A stretch of DNA of 43,015 nt from Rhodocyclaceae bacterium (GTDB lineage: Bacteria > Pseudomonadota > Gammaproteobacteria > Burkholderiales > Rhodocyclaceae), in NCBI GenBank assembly GCA_008080565.1, contig VIKE01000057.1:1-43015 (forward strand). The letters are read 5' to 3'. Every line of letters begins with the position of its first letter. Position 1 is the stretch's first letter. Of this stretch, positions 37,111 through 43,015 are shown in pieces. A program made the position numbers and the translations under genes. The notes beneath the pieces were generated by a model that ran no database searches, was not told the origin of the DNA, and was given only the letters and a program-made list of their open reading frames with translations.

Positions 37111-38004
37111 ATGCAACCGAAAAGCCAATTGGCCGGCATCGGATTCGGCCTGCTCGCCTACGGCATCTGGGGCTTCTTCCCGCTCTTCTTCCGCCAGCTG
37201 GCGCACGTTTCGCCGATGGACGTGCTGTCCAATCGCGCCGTCTGGGCCTTTGTCTTCGTCGGCCTCCTGCTCACCCTGCGCGGCAGTTGGGGCAAGGTGC
37301 TGGCCGTTTTCCACCGGCCGCGCCAGGTGGCCATGCTGGCACTCGCTGCGCTGCTTGTCGGCAGCAACTGGCTGGTGTTCCTGTGGGCCGTCGCCCACCA
37401 ACAGGTCGTCGCCTCCAGCCTCGGCTATTTCCTGACGCCGCTGGTCAATGTGCTGCTCGGCCTGATCGTCCTCAAGGAAAAGCTCAACCGGCTGGAATGG
37501 ATATCGGTCGGCCTCGCCGTCGCCGGTCTGGCCAACGAAGTCATTTCGCTCGGCAGCCTGCCCTGGGTATCGCTCTTTCTCGCTGTCACCTTCGGCACCT
37601 ACGGCCTCGTCCGCAAGCAGGTCCCGGTCGATGCGCTGTCCGGCCTGTGGCTGGAAACCCTGGCCATGCTGCCGGTGTGCGGCATCTACGCGCTATGGAT
37701 GGCGCAGAGCGGGCACCTGGTTTTTGCCGCCGAGGACACGTCGACCGCAGCATGGCTGATCGGTGCCGGCGTCATCACTGCCCTGCCGCTCATGGCTTTC
37801 GCCGCCGCCACCCAACGCCTCGACTTGGCCACTGTCGGCATGCTGATGTACATCAACCCGACCATGCAGTTCGCCACGGCCATCTGGATTTTTGGCGAAC
37901 CGCTGCAGATTGAGCGACTGGTCAGTTTCGGGCTGATCTGGCTCGGGCTCGGTTTCTTCAGCCTCAGCATGTGGCAGAAGCTGCACCGGACAGACCCCGG
38001 CTGA
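37111..38004 (+). CDS. rarD: RarD family EamA transporter
   Basis: A 297-residue permease with ten transmembrane helices. Start at 37111, 4 nt after the DUF599 stop; longer in-frame extensions overlap that gene and look unnatural. RarD landmarks are GIWGFFPLFFRQLAHVSPMDVLSNRAVWA, NWLVFLWAVAHQQVVASSLGYFLTPLVNVLLG, FGTYGLVRKQVPVDALSGLWLET and MLMYINPTMQF. Substrate unknown. The end of a decayed paralogue occurs at 41229-41444. Confidence 0.93.
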   Translation: MQPKSQLAGIGFGLLAYGIWGFFPLFFRQLAHVSPMDVLSNRAVWAFVFVGLLLTLRGSWGKVLAVFHRPRQVAMLALAALLVGSNWLVFLWAVAHQQVVASSLGYFLTPLVNVLLGLIVLKEKLNRLEWISVGLAVAGLANEVISLGSLPWVSLFLAVTFGTYGLVRKQVPVDALSGLWLETLAMLPVCGIYALWMAQSGHLVFAAEDTSTAAWLIGAGVITALPLMAFAAATQRLDLATVGMLMYINPTMQFATAIWIFGEPLQIERLVSFGLIWLGLGFFSLSMWQKLHRTDPG

Positions 38005-38011
38005 GGCCAAC

Positions 38012-38644
38012 CTACCCGGCAGACGGCGCTGATTTTTCCTTTTTCTTGCGCTCGCTTGCCTTGCGGGCGCGCTGCATGCGCATCAGCCGCCGGTGGATTT
38101 CATCGGAATCCATCCAGAGATCGGACCCCTTGAGGATGTTGGTGATCTCGGTTTCCGTCAGGAAGGGCGAACAGAGCCGGCTCATCACCTTCTCGAACCA
38201 GTTGCCGAGGGCCAGCACTTCGGCCTGCTGTTCGTTGCCCTTGCCGGCAAAGATCCCCGAGTAGATGTGGAACATCAACTGACAGTTGTCGTGCACCACG
38301 AGTTCGTCACCGGACAGGAAAATCAGGGCCGCCATCGAATAGGCCCGCGCCTCGAGGATGGTCACCACCCGGGCATTCGAGGCCCGCACGTTGTTGATGA
38401 TCTGCAGGCCGGTATTGAAGTCGCCGCCCGATGAATTGAGGTGGATATAGACCAGATCCGTCTCGGCGGCTGAGCGCAGGGTGTAGAACAGCTCGGTGTA
38501 ATACTGCGGCTCGTGGATGTCGCCACACAGGTAGTACGACACCTGGCGAACCGGCAACTGCTGTTCGTAGCGGATCAAGCCGCGAAAGGATGCTGCCTCT
38601 TCAGCGATCATCTCGTCATCTCGACCGGTCGATTCTCGGTGCAT
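38012..38644 (-). CDS. ClpP-like serine protease, stand-alone
   Basis: A 210-residue ClpP-fold protein. The likely triad is S103 (ARAYSMAALIF), H126 (LMFHIYSG) and D175 (LKGSDLWMD); the oxyanion loop is HLNSSGGDFNTG. It differs from canonical ClpP in lacking the propeptide and in a basic C-terminal tail (RARKASERKKKEK), and no ClpX or ClpA gene is adjacent. Sequences of this kind are also found in phages, but no phage gene is nearby. GAGGAGAG precedes the start. Confidence 0.82.
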   Translation of the reverse strand: MHRESTGRDDEMIAEEAASFRGLIRYEQQLPVRQVSYYLCGDIHEPQYYTELFYTLRSAAETDLVYIHLNSSGGDFNTGLQIINNVRASNARVVTILEARAYSMAALIFLSGDELVVHDNCQLMFHIYSGIFAGKGNEQQAEVLALGNWFEKVMSRLCSPFLTETEITNILKGSDLWMDSDEIHRRLMRMQRARKASERKKKEKSAPSAG

Positions 38645-38761
38645 GATCTCTCCTCAGCTGTTTCGGCTCATTATGAGCCAGTTTTTCACCTTCAGGATGG
38701 GTGACCGCGACCGGTATCATGAGGGTGTTGAATCCATCGTCCGGCACGACAGGGAGAGAAC

Positions 38762-39886
38762 ATGCGAATAGGCGTTCCCAGGGAAATCAAGAACCACGAA
38801 TACCGGGTTGGTCTGACCCCGGGCAGCGTCCGGGAGGCTGTCGCCCACGGTCATCAGGTCATCGTCGAGAAGGGCGCCGGCCAGGCCATCGGGCTGAGCG
38901 ACGAACTTTATCTGGCGGCCGGGGCTGACCTGGCCGATAGCGCCACGGAAGTCTTTGCCCGGGCCGACCTGATCGTCAAGGTCAAGGAACCGCAAGCCGA
39001 AGAGTGTCGTTTGCTGCGCCCGGACCAGGCCCTGTTCACCTATCTGCACCTGGCGCCGGATCGTCACCTGACTGAACTGCTCATGGCCTCCGGCGTTACC
39101 GCCATTGCCTACGAAACAGTCAGCGATGCCGGGGGTCGCCTGCCCTTGCTGGCACCGATGAGCGAAGTCGCCGGCCGGATGTCGATCCAGGTCGGGGCGG
39201 CCTGCCTGGAAAAACCGAAAGGCGGCTCAGGCGTGCTACTGGGCGGCGTGCCGGGCGTTGCGCCGGGCAAGGTCGTCATCCTCGGCGCCGGCGTTGTTGG
39301 CGCCAATGCGGCCATGATCGCCGTCGGCATGGGGGCCGAGGTGACCGTCATCAACCGCTCGCTCGACCGCCTGCGCTGGCTCGATGCGCATTTCGGCAAC
39401 CGGATCAGGACGCTGCTGGCCACTGGCGAAGCGATCGAAACCAGCCTGCTCGATGCCGACCTGATCATCGGCGCCGCGCTGATTCCCGGCGCCACGACGC
39501 CGCACCTTCTGCGCCGCGAACAGCTCCGCCAGCTCCGTCCCGGCTCGGTGCTGGTCGATGTCTCGATCGACCAGGGCGGCTGTTTCGAGAGCAGCCGTCC
39601 GACCACCCATGCCGAGCCGACCTACATCGTCGACGACGTCATCCATTACTGCGTCGCCAACATGCCCGGCGCCGTGCCGCGCACCTCGACCTTCGCCCTG
39701 AACAACGCCACCCTGCCCTTTGTCCTGGCCATCGCCGACAAAGGCTGGCGGCAGGCCCTGCTCGACGACCGCCATTTGCGCGATGGCCTCAATATCCACC
39801 AGGGAAAAGTCACCTGCGCCGCCGTCGCAGCAGTACACGGGTTTGCTACGGTCGACCCGGAAAATGTGCTGAAAATGAAAGACTGA
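38762..39886 (+). CDS. ald: Alanine dehydrogenase
   Basis: A 374-residue enzyme with RIGVPREIKNHEYRVGLTP, VKVKEPQ (substrate-binding Lys), FTYLHLAPD (catalytic His), the Rossmann motif VVILGAGVVGANAAMIAVGMGA, DVSIDQGGCFESS (catalytic Asp) and VANMPGAVPRTSTFALNNATLP. It interconverts alanine and pyruvate with NAD, using or releasing ammonium. AGGGAG precedes the start. The last 12 codons, read ATVDPENVLKMKD, coincide with a diverged repeat copy, so the C-terminal end may be repeat-derived. Confidence 0.96.
   Translation: MRIGVPREIKNHEYRVGLTPGSVREAVAHGHQVIVEKGAGQAIGLSDELYLAAGADLADSATEVFARADLIVKVKEPQAEECRLLRPDQALFTYLHLAPDRHLTELLMASGVTAIAYETVSDAGGRLPLLAPMSEVAGRMSIQVGAACLEKPKGGSGVLLGGVPGVAPGKVVILGAGVVGANAAMIAVGMGAEVTVINRSLDRLRWLDAHFGNRIRTLLATGEAIETSLLDADLIIGAALIPGATTPHLLRREQLRQLRPGSVLVDVSIDQGGCFESSRPTTHAEPTYIVDDVIHYCVANMPGAVPRTSTFALNNATLPFVLAIADKGWRQALLDDRHLRDGLNIHQGKVTCAAVAAVHGFATVDPENVLKMKD
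39843..39880 (+). repeat. Diverged dispersed repeat copy at the 3' end of ald
   Basis: TTGCTACGGTCGACCCGGAA then AATGTGCTGAAAATGAAA. It differs from the core by one substitution and one insertion. It ends just before the ald stop codon, in the sense direction. Confidence 0.55.
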
Positions 39887-39894
39887 CATAGAAA

Positions 39895-41214
39895 ATGGAT
39901 GGCGCCGTTACCGCCACGCCGCGCATCACGATGGGACGGATTCTCCTGTTCCTGCTGCTGACCGTGCTCAACGGCTGCGCCAGCATGCGAAACACGCCTG
40001 CCGACACAACCTATCAGGATCGCCTCGGTCAGGTTACGGTCATTGCCATCGAGCAAGCACCCGAGCTCAAATTCGAAGGTTTCGTTCGCAGCAAGGGAGG
40101 CGGTGCCGCCTTCGCCGGCGGCGGCACATTCACCGCCTGCATGACCGGGATTGGCCACTGCAGCGGATCGATGTGCGGTGCGGCATTGCTCCTGATGCTG
40201 GGAGTCTGCGGCGTGGCTGGCCTGGTTGGCGGTGTCGCAGGCGCCGTCACGGCGCCCAGCGCTGAGCAGGTGGCGGCCAGCGAAGCGGCCATGGCGCGGG
40301 TATTCGAGGTACGGACGATTCAGGAATCGGTACGTCATTCCGTTGAAGAAGCGGCCCTCGCTGCCGGAATAGAGCTGCGTCAATTGCCCGAGCAGGAAAT
40401 TCGTGCCGCTGCGGCGACCAAAGACTATCGGCTACTGGCGGCTCTTGGCATAGATACCGTTCTTGAAACTACGCTGCGCAAAGCGGGGACGACAGGCTCA
40501 GGTCTCAATGATCCCGTCACCGCCTACATGGAAGTGCATGTGCGCCTTGTCGATACCGCCAGCAATAGCGAGAGGTATTCAACCGACTACCTCTACCAAG
40601 GACGACGTCTTGACCTTGCGTCCTGGTCAGCCAATCAGGCGAAACCACTGATCGATGAACTGAACAGGGGCTACCGGACGCTCGGCAACCATATAAGCGA
40701 GAGCATTTTCAGCCTTTACACCTTTCCCGATCGAGCCTGGCGTTCGGCCGGTGGCCTGTTGTCCTCGTCATTTGGCCTGGCGCCGATTTATCCACCGACC
40801 CGCGGCACGCTGACCGGGGATCGATTCATTGGCGCAAAGTTCGAATGGTTTGCCGTCGAGGGATTACGACCACGGTTCAAATGGGAGGCCTTTCCCCGTC
40901 CGGGAGATGTTGCTGCTGCGCCAGAGGAGATGGCGCGGATCAGCAATGTCCGTTACGACCTGCTGATCTCGCGCGAAGAAAACATGGGCCCCGGGGAGCT
41001 GGTCTATCGCAGGGAAGGCTTGCCTAAACCCGAACACACGATCGCTATCAGCCTGCAACCGGACCGTCGCTACTTCTGGACGGTGCGAGCCCGGTTTGGC
41101 CTCGATGGAAGAACAAGACTGACCGAGTGGGGTTCGACGCATTTTGCCGTGCGTGAAAAAATAACGGCACCGTCGCAGCATTCCTATCGTTTCAGGACGC
41201 CTGGCCTGGATTGA
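39895..41214 (+). CDS. Putative lipoprotein of unknown function
   Basis: Up to 439 residues. An N-terminal hydrophobic stretch GRILLFLLLTVLNGCAS contains a lipobox (LNGC), so the mature protein would be lipid-anchored; the start may be 39931 rather than 39895. A Gly/Ala-rich hydrophobic segment (about 85-120) could be membrane-associated. The C-terminal part (about 290-435) has YDLLISREENMGPGELVYRREGLPK and RRYFWTVRARFGLDGRTRLTEW, resembling a fibronectin-like strand pattern. I do not recognise a family. It follows ald by 8 nt. Confidence 0.7.
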   Translation: MDGAVTATPRITMGRILLFLLLTVLNGCASMRNTPADTTYQDRLGQVTVIAIEQAPELKFEGFVRSKGGGAAFAGGGTFTACMTGIGHCSGSMCGAALLLMLGVCGVAGLVGGVAGAVTAPSAEQVAASEAAMARVFEVRTIQESVRHSVEEAALAAGIELRQLPEQEIRAAAATKDYRLLAALGIDTVLETTLRKAGTTGSGLNDPVTAYMEVHVRLVDTASNSERYSTDYLYQGRRLDLASWSANQAKPLIDELNRGYRTLGNHISESIFSLYTFPDRAWRSAGGLLSSSFGLAPIYPPTRGTLTGDRFIGAKFEWFAVEGLRPRFKWEAFPRPGDVAAAPEEMARISNVRYDLLISREENMGPGELVYRREGLPKPEHTIAISLQPDRRYFWTVRARFGLDGRTRLTEWGSTHFAVREKITAPSQHSYRFRTPGLD

Positions 41215-41228
41215 GGAAAGATCCAGCG

Positions 41229-41444
41229 ATGTCGCGCCGGCTGCTCGACCTTATCACCTTCAGCAAAGACCTCTGCTCACTCGGCGCCGACATCATCACC
41301 GCCCTGCCGCTCATGGCCTTTGCCACCGCCATCCGGACTTTCGGCCAAGCACTGCCCACGGCGCGACTCGTCAGTTTCGGGCTGATCTGGCTCTGACCGG
41401 GAATCTTCAGCGTCAGCATGAGGCACAACTTGCACCGCGCCTGA
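41229..41444 (+). pseudogene. Chimeric gene remnant: start of a spermidine-synthase-like gene joined to the end of rarD
   Basis: The frame begins MSRRLLDLITFSKDLCSLGA, which matches the gene start at 42810 (MSRFLIYAIVFIEGFCSLGA) at about half its positions. From IITALPLMAFA onward it matches the end of RarD, with about 20 residues deleted, through RLVSFGLIWL. A TGA at 41394 interrupts it, after which the same frame continues as RarD-like PGIFSVSMRHNLHRA to a second TGA. The two parental genes lie on either side, at 38.0 and 42.8 kb. Non-functional remnant of an old rearrangement. Confidence 0.72.
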
Positions 41445-41490
41445 GCGACAAAGGGGGATAATTCCCTGACCGGATAAGCCGAGACACCGC

Positions 41491-42780
41491 ATGCTCGAGA
41501 GTACCCTGATCATTCTGCTGCTGATCGCCGCCAGCGCCTTTTTTGCCACCTCCGAGATCGCCTTGGCCGCCGCCCGCCGGCTCAAGCTGCAACAACTGGC
41601 CGACGACGGCGAGGCGCGAGCCAAGCAGGCCCTGGCCTTGCAGGCGCAGCCCGGCCATTTCTTCACGACCATCCAGATCGGCCTCAACGCCGTTGCCATC
41701 CTTGCCGGCATCCTCGGCGAAGGCGCCTACGCGCCCTACTTCACCACCCTGCTCGCCCCCCATTTCGCCAGCCCCGACACTGCCGGCACGCTGGCTACTG
41801 TGCTTTCCTTCCTGCTCGTCACCTCGGTCTTCATCCTTTTCGCCGACCTTGTGCCGAAGCGTATTGCCATCGTCGCCCCCGAGCGCATCGCGCTGCGCAT
41901 CGCCGGGCCGATGACGCTGTGCATCCGCCTTCTGTCGCCGCTGATCTGGGCCTTCAACGGCATTGCCAGCCGCATCCTGGCGGCGCTCGGCCTGCCCCAG
42001 AAGCGCCCGGACGACGTCACGGCCGAGGATATCGTCGCCCTCGCCCAAGCCGGCGCCGATGCCGGCGTAGTTGCCGAGCAGGAGCAGCAGATGATCGAGA
42101 ACGTGCTCGAACTCGACACGCGGACGGCGCCGTCGTCGATGACGCCGCGCGACGGTATCGTCTGGCTCGCGGTCGACGAGGACGAGGCCAGCCTGCGCGC
42201 CAAGCTGGCGACGCATCCGCACTCGAAATATCCGGTCTGCCGCGACGAGATCGACCAGCCGCTCGGCTACGTGGACGCCAAGGACCTGCTCAGCCGCATC
42301 ATCGCTGGCCAGCCGCTGGCGCTCGACGCGCCGCTGCTCAATCCGGCCCTGATCCTGCCCGACACCCTGACGCTCTCCGAAATCCTCGGCCACTTTCGCG
42401 CCGGTCGCGAAGATTTCGCGCTGATCATCAACGAATACGCGCTGATCGTCGGCCTGATCACCCTCAACGACCTGACCAGCACGCTGGTAGGCGACCCGCT
42501 GATCGACAGCGACGAAGCCCAGATCGTCCGCCGCGACGCCGATTCGTGGCTGATCGACGGCCTGACGCCGATTGGCGATGTCGAGACCGAACTCGACCTG
42601 CCGCCCTTCCCGGACGATAGCCAGTACGAGACGGTCGCCGGTTTCATGATGTACATGCTGCGCAAGCTGCCCAAACGCACCGACAGCGTGATCCACGGCG
42701 GCCTCAAGTTCGAGGTCATCGACGTCGACCGCAACCGCATCGACCAGCTACTCGTCACCCGCCTGCCGCCGACCGCGTAA
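41491..42780 (+). CDS. CNNM/CorC-HlyC family membrane protein with CBS domains
   Basis: A 429-residue protein. The N-terminal DUF21/CNNM membrane domain (about 1-170) begins LIILLLIAASAFFATSEIALAAARRLKLQQLA and includes FFTTIQIGLNAVAILAGILGEGA and FADLVPKRIAI. Two CBS domains (about 205-325, MTPRDGIVWLAVDEDEASLRAKLATHPHSKYPV, then LNEILGHFRAG-like ISEILGHFRAGREDFALIINEY) and a CorC_HlyC domain (about 345-428, DADSWLIDGLTPIGDVETEL) follow. Relatives are implicated in magnesium or polyamine handling; the substrate here is unknown. Confidence 0.92.
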   Translation: MLESTLIILLLIAASAFFATSEIALAAARRLKLQQLADDGEARAKQALALQAQPGHFFTTIQIGLNAVAILAGILGEGAYAPYFTTLLAPHFASPDTAGTLATVLSFLLVTSVFILFADLVPKRIAIVAPERIALRIAGPMTLCIRLLSPLIWAFNGIASRILAALGLPQKRPDDVTAEDIVALAQAGADAGVVAEQEQQMIENVLELDTRTAPSSMTPRDGIVWLAVDEDEASLRAKLATHPHSKYPVCRDEIDQPLGYVDAKDLLSRIIAGQPLALDAPLLNPALILPDTLTLSEILGHFRAGREDFALIINEYALIVGLITLNDLTSTLVGDPLIDSDEAQIVRRDADSWLIDGLTPIGDVETELDLPPFPDDSQYETVAGFMMYMLRKLPKRTDSVIHGGLKFEVIDVDRNRIDQLLVTRLPPTA

Positions 42781-42809
42781 AACCTGCCGCCGCGGGCGAT
42801 AATCGGGTG

Positions 42810-43015
42810 ATGTCCCGTTTCCTGATCTACGCCATCGTCTTCATCGAAGGCTTCTGCTCGCTCGGCGCCGAAGTCATCGCACTGCGCCGGCTCGTGCCAC
42901 ACATCGGCAGTTCCATCGTCGTCACGGCGCCGACCATCGGCTTCTTCCTGCTCGCGCTGGCGCTCGGTTACGCCTCGGGCGCCAAGGTCGCCGGCAACTA
43001 CCTCGCCATCGTCGC
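42810..43015 (+). CDS. Spermidine-synthase-like membrane protein, N-terminal part (partial)
   Basis: The frame is open from ATG 42810 to the window edge (68 residues). It reads FIEGFCSLGAEVIALRRLVPHIGSSIVVTAPTIGFFLLALALGYASG, the membrane start of proteins that fuse a transporter-like N-terminus to a spermidine-synthase-like domain. The gene continues beyond the window. It lies 29 nt after the CNNM gene. Confidence 0.75.
   Translation, partial: MSRFLIYAIVFIEGFCSLGAEVIALRRLVPHIGSSIVVTAPTIGFFLLALALGYASGAKVAGNYLAIV

Noticed and set aside
41413..42696. Long minus-strand open frame opposite the CNNM gene
   Set aside because: Shadow of a GC-rich gene on the other strand; composition is Arg/Gly/Asp-rich without domain signal. 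The same holds for long antisense frames over gltA, the CCG-domain gene and the GGDEF-EAL gene.

Overview
The window is a chromosomal segment of a GC-rich betaproteobacterium. The protein repertoire fits a free-living, diazotrophic member of the Rhodocyclales of the Dechloromonas/Azonexus/Azospira type: nifB-ferredoxin-nifQ-draG, a complete molybdate system, PEP-CTERM surface protein, PQQ dehydrogenase, many c-di-GMP and chemotaxis proteins. The genus assignment is inference from gene content; no rRNA or tRNA gene is present.

Layout. 1-0.7 kb: end of a histidine kinase and its LuxR/NarL-type response regulator. 0.7-4.5 kb (minus): a quinoprotein cluster with a beta-propeller protein, a PQQ alcohol dehydrogenase and an MxaJ/XoxJ-like periplasmic protein. 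4.9-10.4 kb: molybdenum homeostasis, with mop divergent from modE-modA-modB-modC-modD and a NifX-like protein; two ModE-like operators lie in the divergent region, modA is broken by a perfect 55-bp tandem duplication, and a hairpin element sits between modA and modB. 10.7-11.4 kb: PEP-CTERM protein. 11.5-20.2 kb: nitrogen-fixation accessory region with an iron-sulfur CCG-domain protein, a VF530-family protein, two small unknown genes, then nifB, a 2[4Fe-4S] ferredoxin, an ArsC-like nitrogenase-associated protein, a frameshifted flavodiiron gene, two [2Fe-2S] ferredoxins, nifQ and draG. Near-identical NifA-type sites plus sigma-54 promoters precede both nifB and the CCG-domain gene. 20.4-36.3 kb: chemoreceptor, citrate synthase, HDOD-kinase, frameshifted REC-PAS-GGDEF-EAL gene, SHOCT protein, TonB receptor, DUF4124, DUF1415, PAS protein, zinc-ribbon protein and a membrane diguanylate cyclase. 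36.4-43 kb: DUF599, RarD, a ClpP-like protease, alanine dehydrogenase, a lipoprotein, a chimeric pseudogene, a CNNM/CBS transporter-like protein and the start of a spermidine-synthase-like membrane protein.

The genes cooperate around nitrogenase: ModABC/ModD/Mop/ModE supply and sense molybdate, NifQ and NifB feed FeMo-cofactor synthesis, ferredoxins (and perhaps the CCG protein) supply electrons, and DraG reactivates ADP-ribosylated dinitrogenase reductase.

The most unusual structure is a dispersed repeat of about 38 bp (core CTACGGTCAACCGGAAA or CCACGGTCAACCGGAAA, then about 6 nt, then a block like GGCCAAAATTGAAAT). I count 11 copies: seven between genes, mostly 18-71 nt after a stop codon and in the sense direction of that gene, and four inside reading frames (modD, the CCG-domain gene, draG, ald) without breaking them. 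Three genes carry reading-frame breaks (modA, the flavodiiron gene, the REC-PAS-GGDEF-EAL gene), which are either recent mutations or assembly errors.
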